Below are positions 56,170-64,000 of a stretch of DNA of 64,000 bases, one piece after another; positions within the stretch are counted from its first letter, which is position 1; every line of letters starts with the position of its first letter. The stretch is from Pogonophryne albipinna (taxonomy: Eukaryota > Chordata > Actinopteri > Perciformes > Artedidraconidae), in the NCBI GenBank assembly GCA_028583405.1, contig CM053256.1, positions 13,443,087-13,507,086 of the forward strand. The letters are read 5' to 3'. The notes below the pieces were generated by a model, which saw nothing but the letters and a program-made list of their open reading frames with translations, did no database searches and was not told the DNA's origin. The position numbers and the translations under genes are program-made.

Positions 56170-56330
56170 ACCAATCACGACGCGAGTGCACAATGGACGG
56201 AGCCAATCACGTCACGGCATCACAATGGACAGAGCCACTCACGGCACGGCTTCTCCCCGAACCCGCCCCCCTCACGCTTTTGGTTGACACAGTGGACAAA
56301 TCGCGAGGCGCATCAGAGGTATTCAGAGTA
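56170..56330 (+). promoter_or_regulatory. Candidate TATA-less promoter and first exon
   Basis: Two CCAATCAC boxes (about 56174 and 56202), a CRE-like ACGTCACG and a GC box (CCCGCCCCCC) precede a possible donor at CAGAG|GTATTC (about 56320). These are usual marks of a housekeeping-type promoter. A frame of 96 codons (56160-56450) crosses the region but runs past the donor and is unlikely to be protein. It could drive the two-exon unit at 57.6 kb. Confidence 0.4.
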
Positions 56331-56662
56331 AGTAACAACACTACCTGTTTCTATTTTCCCGTTTTCAGTCATAAAACCTATTTTTACAACCGTCGTTTTG
56401 GAGTCAACTTTTACATAACGGTATACAGTCGGCAACTTCAGTCTGCATAAAGTTAGCAAGCCAGCATTGCTAAGTCTATCGTGTCTAGGTTAAATACACG
56501 TTATTAAATTAATCAATGTCAACAGCCATGTGTTATACATCCGATTGACAACAGTAATTTAAATAAGTTGTTAAACGACTCTTGTATGAATGGGCATGTT
56601 GTAATTAGTAACTACACTTCTGTGAGCAGTGGTACAGAAGTCATACAGCATACTGTATACAC

Positions 56663-56880
56663 AGAGGTGGGAAGTAACTAAGAACATTTACTCAAGTACT
56701 GTACTTAAGTAGAATTTTGAGATACTTGTACTTCACTTGAGTGTTTCCATATTTTTCTACTGTGTACTTCTACTCCACTACAATTCAGAGGTAAATGGTG
56801 TACTTTTACTCCATTACTCCACCATTTTATGAGTTTATGTTTATCAGTTGATTTGTTCATATAGACACCTAAAGTATATC
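56663..56880 (+). mobile_element. Fragment of a fish hAT-type repeat
   Basis: CAGAGGTGGGAAGTAACTAA then TTTACTCAAGTACTGTACTT is a familiar teleost repeat terminus. The TACTTAAGTA motif recurs in the element at 42372-43407. The right end was not found. Confidence 0.5.
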
Positions 56881-57575
56881 ATATATTATATGATATAAAT
56901 ATCTTTATGTGAGATAAGGGATCGTTGCTCACTATGATATGATAAAGTGTGTTATATGCTCCAGGAAGGACACAGTATATTGTTGAATATATATTCAAGA
57001 TAGCTATATACTGTATATAACATTACATTAATTGTAATTCAATATACACACATCAATCATTTATGGATAAAAGGACAACTTCACCGTTTATGAACATGAT
57101 GTGTGTTTATACATGATTATATGTGTAGATAACCTGTATAAATAATGGTTAACATGGTGTCAGTGTTGTTCGCTTTGCAGTGTAGTTCTCTCTAACACTT
57201 GCATTGTTATTTTACTTAAAGTTTAGATGATCACTAAACCTATAAGCCATAACGAAATGGGAGATGCGGAATGGACGGGCTTTGGCCTTCAGGAGGGATA
57301 AACCCGCTCCAAGGAAACGGAAGTGACGTGACCTCTGTCAGAAGGTAAAGTATAGAAACATATGTACCTATTACTTATTATTCACATATGATAAGTATAT
57401 TACTGAACATTTACAATTTACTGGTGCAAATATTATCAATCAAAGGATTTACACTGAGTGAGTGACTCACTCCAGACTAAAACATAATGATGATAGTTTC
57501 AGATTAAGAAATGCCTCATGCATACATTTTATATCACACCCCCCGTAGTTACCCCCAGAGCCCAGCCTCCTCCCT

Positions 57576-58390
57576 GTGGCCTGCCAGGAGCCCCCAGAGC
57601 CCAGCCTCCTCCCAAGCAGTTTCTGGGTGCTGTCCATGTACGGCAGGGATATCCTCTCCCACATGGACCATATCAAGGCCAGCATCACCTCCACATTTGG
57701 TTCCATCTTAAAGATGGACTCAACCAAAAAGGTCATACATAACGTGACTGTGTATTTGATTTCCGTGTTTGTTAAACTCTCTTATAAACAATAACATTAC
57801 AAACTAGTTTTTATTATAAATGTGTTCAGTTATAAATCTGGAAACATTAACTGCTATAGATCATTTCTAATAAATGCCTCAACTTCGTTGTTGTCACATT
57901 CCAGATCACAAAGCATCAAAGCAAGGTGGAGATGCAGCTCTTCCCTGCTCCACCCTCAGGTCCTCAGGTGGTGTTGCAGCTCTTCCCTGCTCCACCCTCA
58001 GGTGGTGTTGCAGCTCTTCCCTGCTCCACCCTCTGGCCCTCAGGTGGTGATGCAGCGCTTCCCTGCTCCACCTTTGGGCTGCATGATATTTACACCAGTG
58101 AGCTCACAGGTTCCTGTCCTGGTCGCTGCTCCACAGGCTCTGAATACCAGCCTCTCTCTGCTTTTCCTGCTCCTAGTCCTGCTCCTGCTCCATACAGCCA
58201 AACACTGACCCGCAAAGTACTGCCCAACACGTGTGGAGGTGTGGGAGGTTTGGGACAGCGGACCCTGGACACAGCCAGTACAGGGAGTAGTGAACTACAT
58301 TGTGCCAAAGGAGCAATGGTTGGAGGACATAACAAAATGTATATCCCCCCACCAGAGGCATGGACACTAGACACTTATTTATGTATATAG
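57576..58390 (+). pseudogene. Two-exon remnant of a repetitive fish gene family
   Basis: Exon 1 (to 57731) encodes MYGRDILSHMDHIKASITST and ends LKMDSTKK. The intron runs 57732-57904 (GT...AG with a pyrimidine tract). Exon 2 (57905-58390) continues in phase with ITKHQSK. The exon 1 block resembles a conserved segment of a multi-copy teleost protein family often found with transposon-like genes, as I recall it (possibly DUF6729-containing). After ITK the sequence departs from that family into Pro/Ser-rich repeats, so the unit is truncated or rearranged. AATAAA at 58560-58565 could end the transcript. The true start is not identified. Confidence 0.42.
57928..58076 (+). repeat. Tandem repeat, four units of 33-42 bp
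   Basis: Units share GCAGCTCTTCCCTGCTCCAC followed by CCTCAGG or CCCTCTGGCCCTCAG. Two of the units are multiples of three and two are not, so the reading frame changes along the array. Confidence 0.8.
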
Positions 58391-59488
58391 TTCGGTGTAT
58401 AGTTTGATATGTATTTATATATATGATATGTATATATTTTATTAAGTTTATGATAATGTTTATTTTATGTTAAAACTCATTTAGAGTGTTATTTTGTTAT
58501 ACTGCACCTTACTTACTTTTAAGGGTTGTTTTACATTTTATTAAGTTGAACTACTTTAAAATAAAGGTTTGGTTCTATCAAGTATGTGACTGTCCAATAA
58601 TTGAGTGGAGTGCTATGTTTAGAATTTCTATAGGTTTTCTCTTTGTTTGTTAAAAGAAATACATTATAACACCAATACCTTCTTAGTTCATATTAAATGT
58701 AATGGTTACATTTAAGTATTTGTCCACAGCACACAAACCATGAGCTTCAATACAGGTCCATATTGGGTTCTTCAAAACTATCCCTGATAAAGAAAATAAT
58801 AATAATTGTATGTAATAAACTTGAAAGAAGTAGATATGTTTTACTTAATATTTATTAGAAATATATAATATTTAATAGAAATGTGTTAATAGTTAACTGC
58901 ATAACACAAGTGTTATTAGTCAACAAACGCATATGTTGTTGGTCTTTATTAAAGTACTTCTGTATATAAATACTTTTACATGCAGAAGGGAAACAGGGAG
59001 GAAGAGAATCGTTTTTTCTCCTCTATTTCCTCTCTTTCTCCCTATTTTTTCTTCTTCCCCCTTCTTCTCCTTTCTTCCCCCCCTTGCAAGACTATTGTTC
59101 CCCAGCTTCACAATAAGCTAGGATCGAGTGGGGGTGTTAAATGTTGTACCATTATGTGCGCCCTTGCTCATTGTGTCCTGCAGAGGGCAATGTTGTCTGC
59201 AGTGCGTCCAGGACGTGACGTCTACCTGTGGCCTCTCAGATGTTGTTTGGATCGAATACAGAGCGACAGCATAACCGCATCTCTCCTACCACGATATAAA
59301 TAAATATGCCTAATAAAGGCTAAAGAAAGCTGTCTACTACTGAGTTCTATTAAATCTCCACCGCAACGCACTCCGCCTAACAGCGGCTAGCTAGTAATTA
59401 TGCTAATGTACACATCAATCGTTATATTACGCTGTAACAGGATCTAGTGATATCCAAGCAACAGAGCTTCATTTAGCATGAAATAATT
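58391..59488. other. 3' flank and unassigned DNA
   Basis: AATAAA at 58560. A pyrimidine-rich tract (TTCTTC/CCCC) lies at about 59008-59088. No gene is supported. Confidence 0.45.
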
Positions 59489-59528
59489 ATTGCACTGTGT
59501 ATATATATATATATATACACAGTGCAAT
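59489..59528. repeat. Perfect 40-bp palindrome
   Basis: ATTGCACTGTGT, then eight TA-type dinucleotides, then ACACAGTGCAAT. The whole 40 bp equals its reverse complement with no spacer. Confidence 0.95.
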
Positions 59529-59775
59529 ACGAAGCTACAGGGACGTTAATAACGTCGGTAATATTAACTTTATTTAATACAACATTTACGGTACAAGATT
59601 TAATCATACTGCCCATGTAGTATAATAATGAATTACAGCAAACATGTGCAATATATCCATTATTACAGCTCCGTGGGATGGCAGTAAGACGATATGGGTC
59701 CGTTCTTATTGTGCATCCATGGGTAAAGATAAACGCAACTCACATTGGTTTATCAAACTTACCTACCCCACCTTT

Positions 59776-60386
59776 AATACAAATGATCCCAATACGTATG
59801 ATTGTATGAACTATGAAAATATCTTAAAATCAGTACAAATGTATTCATTATAAACGTTAGTCCTTAACATCTATCACTGTGTATATCACCATTCAAACAT
59901 ATTTTAAAAGTTGAACAACCCCCACACAGCTCAGTAAACACTGTGAAATGTTGACTTTATTTGATCATTTCAGTAAAAACTAACGTTCATATTTCTCTTT
60001 TTGATTATAATACTGATAAACGTTCAAAACAAAACACTTTGGCAAGTTACCACATACGTTTTAAAATGCTTAATAAGCACCGTAACTTTCATGATATCAT
60101 TTCTCGGTCATAATCGGTTGTTTCCGTGAACGGCCGACTGTTGTGCGACGGCAAATGCTGCGGCCGCAAGGCATTGTGGGGCAGCATTTTCTCCTCTCCT
60201 TTCGTCAAGGGAGGTCCAGTGGTTCCTAAGCTAAAGGAGGTTATAAAGGAAGTTTGAAGCCTCCTTTCCTATCATCTAGAGAATTCGAAAGGCACTTATC
60301 ATGGCTGCCACTGAGGGACTTCCGGGTAGTTTCACTCCGTTAGGAAGGTTCCTAAGCTAAATGGAGTGGACTATTCGACTTCAGCC
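59776..60386. mobile_element. Inverted-repeat element, family copy 3 of 3
   Basis: Matches 2799-3391 from AATACAAATGATCCCAATAC to the right terminus GGACTATTCGACTTCAGCC. The left terminus is missing; the flanking 59740-59776 resembles the right end of the TTAA MITE at 20610. Confidence 0.68.
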
Positions 60387-60990
60387 ACAGACTGAAGCAA
60401 GCAGCAGCGCTGAGCGGCAGAGCCATACTGCATATGTTAAGCCGATGTTCAATAAACATCCCAATCCCCTATGCTGAAGTTGCAAAAACACCACGATCTT
60501 ATGATCCAATTCTATCAGTTACACAGGGACGCGGGAAGTCAGTCAGAGTTGGGGGTGCGTGGAGCGTCTCGCAGCGGAGTACTGTGGTGCGGAGGGGGGT
60601 GGGCTGCGAGTGGAGCCTCGCAGTTCTTCAGGTTGATATGTGAAGCTCATTAGCTAGCCAACATGTATCAAGCAAATGTTTAGCAAAATATTAGAAATGA
60701 GGCTACTAGACTAACGTTATAGGTCTACTGTAATAGCCTCACTTTTAATAGTTTGCAAAACATTAGCTAGCACTAGTGTTTTGCAGTTGCTAGCAGTTTA
60801 TTGGGATTGTATGCTAGATAGACAGGCATTGTTTTTGATATAATAAATGAAGCATTATTGTTAGTTAAGCATGTCGCCATATCGGTCGATCCCTACAATA
60901 AAGGCTAAAGCTGTATAAGGAACTTTCCTGGGACACCTGGGTCCTTATTTGGTAGAAAAGTTCAAAATGTGGTTTGGAGTAAGCCCAGGG
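60387..60990. other. No gene recognised
   Basis: TATCGGTCGATCCCTA near 60880 looks like a transposon end, without its partner. Confidence 0.35.
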
Positions 60991-60997
60991 TGAGATT

Positions 60998-61700
60998 TAG
61001 GCCCATTCCCAAACCGCCCCCTACACCCTACCCCTACACCCTACCCCTCCGTTTGCGCGTTCACGCGGAGGGTCCGCCATATTGAGGGCTGTTCCAAAGC
61101 AACGAGTGTGGAGGGGGAGTGGGCTATCAAGCCCTCAAACAGCGAGTCTGCAGCGGTGCTGACTTGAGACCGGTCTCTACCTGACCGGAGTCACGCTGTG
61201 TGTGTCCGTCAGGAAACATGCTGTTTACAAGTAGTTCCAGCAAACATCCACTGATAAATTGCGATGTTAACAACCTCATGATAACCTCATATGTTTTAAC
61301 TTAGGATCATACCTGTGTTTAGTCTAGAAAAAGGTAAATGTGTGCATTTTATTATAAAGTTGTGTATATTTATAGACCGTTGCAAAAACTAAGAAGCTTA
61401 TAAACATCAGGTTTAAACCTAAAAGAGCTTTGAAACACAATGAAAGATGTTTGGAGTTTTATTTGAGTTATTCATTTAAACTTTTTGTCTAAGAGATGCT
61501 GATTTGAAACCGTTGTTACATACAGTTACGGCATTTCCTGTTTCTGCCGGAGAGAGGGGAGGCCGTCCCAAAGCTTGCTGCTGTATTTACTCCCTCCATC
61601 TGACAGGAGGGAGCCTCGTTGAGCTGCGAGTGTGGCTACAAACGGAGTTCACTCCATCACGGAGGGGTAGGGTCAAGGGAGTGGTTTGGGATTGGGCCTC
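60998..61700. mobile_element. Inverted-repeat MITE, about 703 bp
   Basis: Ends TAGGCCCATTCCCAAACC and the inverse of GAGGCCCAATCCCAAACC; the repeat continues inward (CTACACCCTACCCCTCCGT versus TTGACCCTACCCCTCCGTG), about 50 bp overall. Non-coding; superfamily not determined because no clear target duplication is seen. Confidence 0.65.
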
Positions 61701-62852
61701 AGTCAGAAACATCATAAACGTATGCGACGTGCGTCATGACGTCACGGTCTGTAGGTTCTTCTTAGTATGCTTCAGAGTCCGACCAGGAGGGGCTGCCTTG
61801 GCCTGCTGCGCTAAACACTCATCCGTTCCTGAACCGTACTAACTGATTGCTGGACATTTATTTTACTTTGTGCTGAGGTGTACCATATTGCGTGGTAAGT
61901 CATGTTTACATCAGGCTAAACGGCCGACCCTTAAATGCCTATTGATTTACAAATCACTGTGTTTTCTCCCCGTGCTAACTAGCCTTAGCTAAGTGCAGAT
62001 AGCGTTAGCTATCGTCTGACCACACTATTAGCTTCACGTTCAGTTGAAGCCGCGTGCGGCTGATTTTTATTTATGCCTGTCTGTAGCTTTATCACTCCCA
62101 ATGAGCCCTAGACATTTATGTACTCGTAATATTTTCAATTAAACACAAGCTTTCTAAGCAGGCTCACGTTAACCAGCTTCCTATGTACAATTGTTGTTTG
62201 GGAAATGTTCAGCCGCCCCCTGGCTGCATACGATACTCATGAAACCCTGCACATACACAAAAGTCTTGGTACATAATGGTCATGTTCAACGTCAGGGAAA
62301 TCCTGCCAGAGCTCAGTTTGCTCAACACAGCTCATGTTAAATGGCCTCTTCCCTATCAAATTATTTTACATACTTTATAATACTACGTACAGATTTGGTC
62401 TTTTGAAAATATCCATTTGCTATTTCAGTTTGCTGAGACATTTCTTTGGTCGAGATTCTAGTAAATAACAATAGTGTTTATAGTATTGTGAATATTAAAT
62501 AAAAGACAAAGCTGCGAAGGTATTGAAAATATAACTTACAACAAAGACATTTTGTTCTATGGTAAACCATTAACATTTTGTAACGTTTCCTGTTGTGTTC
62601 TTGTATCATCTGAATAGAGCAGAATTGCTGAAATGGTCAGGTTTTAGACAGTTTTCTTCATCAGTAAATGTTATACTGAGTTAAGAGGGAGATTTCAAAC
62701 TACAGCAGCATTATTTAAGTTTTCAATTACCTGCAGAATATTGCATTTTGCATTTTGAAGTGAATTTTCTCACTGTGCAGGAGTTTAAATGTAATTGTTT
62801 TTACATAATGTTGCTGATTGGACCCAGCAAAAATAATATAAATGATAAATGG

Positions 62853-62901
<49 letters not shown>

Positions 62902-63238
62902 CAATATTTGGATCGGTCCTGATGCTCTATATTGGATTGTGATATCCCTGTTAGTGCATCCCTTTTGAATTGTTTGAATCCTGAGGAAAAAAAAATATAT
63001 ATACATATACAATCATCACTTTTATACAAAGTCCAGGTCCAGTGGGGGAGGCCCAAAAGTAGAATTTGAAATACTTGTAAAAGGCCCAGCTTTCATAGCT
63101 GTATTGTCTGCCATAAATTTCATTCAGAATTGTATTTGGTTCTGTGGTTGTGCCAAAACAACATTTTAAATCTATGTGTGTATGTTTGTTGTGTACTGAT
63201 ATTTTGGAAATGGGTATCTCTGAATTTTGACACCCTTA
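61701..63238. other. Unassigned
   Basis: No supported gene. It contains the TA microsatellite at 62855. Confidence 0.4.
62855..62899. repeat. (TA)22 microsatellite
   Basis: Uninterrupted TA dinucleotides over about 45 bp. Confidence 0.92.
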
Positions 63239-63239
63239 A

Positions 63240-63312
63240 CTGACTGCAGTGGGGATTGAACCAGTCTCCCCTGCTCCGAAGATCAGTGCACTTACCCACG
63301 GAACCACAGCCA
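63240..63312 (-). other. tRNA-like sequence (tRNA-derived element or tRNA pseudogene)
   Basis: On the minus strand GGTTCAATCCC is a perfect RNA polymerase III B-box/T-arm motif (63252-63262). About 30 bp upstream TGGCTGTGGTTCCGTGGG resembles an A box and D arm. Acceptor-stem pairing is poor (about four pairs), so a functional tRNA is unlikely; a SINE head or pseudogene is more likely. Confidence 0.45.
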
Positions 63313-63408
63313 TCCAGTTTTATATTTCAAAGTGAGCATTACTCCTGCTATGTGGTTGTTGTTGACAGGTCTTAATTAGTCTTGAGCATAGTAAGCCATT
63401 AAACCTGC

Positions 63409-63920
63409 CAGGGCTCGACATTATAAATGGCCCACTGGCCCTGAAGCACTATTTAGACACCCCGGGCCAGCATAACATACTTTCCACTTGCCCGCTCGGG
63501 CCATTAAAAATATTGCTTAAAAAAACAAAACGGTCCTGTGGTATAGGTATTTTGACTAGCAATTTTGTTAAGTTGTTTCGCGTATTAATGCTACAACATA
63601 GCGTTTCGTGAGGCGGTTGTTGGATGAAAAGCAAACAGCTGTTTGCTGCGGATCGCAACGCGAGCAGGCTCCCGTGAGTGGGAGCGCGCGCCTTCACTAC
63701 AGACTTTCGTGCCACCTAACCATTCGCCAAAATGTTTTTAATACCAGCGGTATCCGGCCAAGCGCCGGGCAAAAAACTATCTTCAAATAAAAGAAAGTCA
63801 CCGGAGGAGTTAAAGGAGAGTGACAGGGAGTATGAGAAGAAGAGGGAGAGAAAGTTTCAGCCGCCCACAATGGCTTGATCGATGGAGTTGGCTTCTATAT
63901 TAAATTATTATATTATACTA
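63409..63920 (+). mobile_element. hAT-type element, left part with transposase N-terminus
   Basis: Begins CAGGGCTCGACATTATAAAT, a known style of fish hAT terminus. A 48-codon frame at 63732-63878 encodes a basic segment (KRKSPEELKESDREYEKKRE) like the N-terminus of hAT proteins and then stops. It is either truncated or interrupted; the right end is not found. Confidence 0.5.
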
Positions 63921-63931
63921 AATTCTATATT

Positions 63932-64000
63932 GTGGTGCAGTGACGTGTCCTAGAACCCTTTTATAATTTTCGAATCATAAATGTATCGATTAGATTTATG
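63932..64000 (+). mobile_element. Fragment related to the hAT element at 25666
   Basis: GTGGTGCAGTGACG and ATCATAAAT...TAGATTTATG match 26110-26340 with gaps. It continues beyond the window. Confidence 0.5.

Overview
This is a vertebrate genomic window, almost certainly from a ray-finned (teleost) fish. The evidence is intron-containing seven-transmembrane receptor genes of the chemerin-receptor (CMKLR1/ChemR23-like) family, AATAAA polyadenylation signals, CCAAT/TATA-type promoters, and a mobile-element content typical of teleosts: many hAT elements, TTAA-flanked elements, a chromodomain Ty3/Gypsy element, BEL/Pao and DIRS remnants. The species cannot be read from the sequence.

The core is a tandem receptor array, all on the + strand. 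Receptor A (coding 7909-9051), receptor B (12143-14253) and receptor B' (30307-32454) look intact. Receptor C (16638-19650) is a pseudogene broken by two hAT insertions and frameshifts. Receptor A' survives only as 17 C-terminal codons plus its 3' flank (27217-27270). B and B' lie in a recent segmental duplication (8997-15126 and 27216-37124) that also carries the 3' end of A. B, B' and C share an architecture in which a tiny first coding exon (16-19 nt, ending in phase 1) supplies the initiator Met. A keeps the same exon, but its start codon reads AGG, so translation begins in exon 2.

The rest is mobile-element territory. 1179-6423 is a nest of at least four transposons. 19763-23590 is an inverted BEL/Pao gag-protease fragment split by a hAT element that itself carries a TTAA MITE. 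25666-26803, 32798-34518, 35055-36455, 41281-42073 and 42372-43407 are hAT-type elements with readable 8-bp target duplications. 37515-40150 is a DIRS tyrosine-recombinase remnant. 46503-52706 is a TTAA-bounded element holding a young Ty3/Gypsy chromovirus (47267-52472) whose two 483-bp LTRs I could not tell apart. From 52.7 kb to the end I see mostly unclassified sequence, a possible promoter at 56.2 kb, a two-exon remnant of a repetitive fish gene family at 57.6-58.4 kb, more MITEs, a perfect 40-bp palindrome and a tRNA-like sequence.

Functionally, the receptors are probably leukocyte chemoattractant or lipid/peptide-sensing G-protein-coupled receptors. The array has been copied, decayed and rewired by transposons. 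B and B' differ by about 12 replacement and 2 silent changes, so their diversification deserves a formal test.
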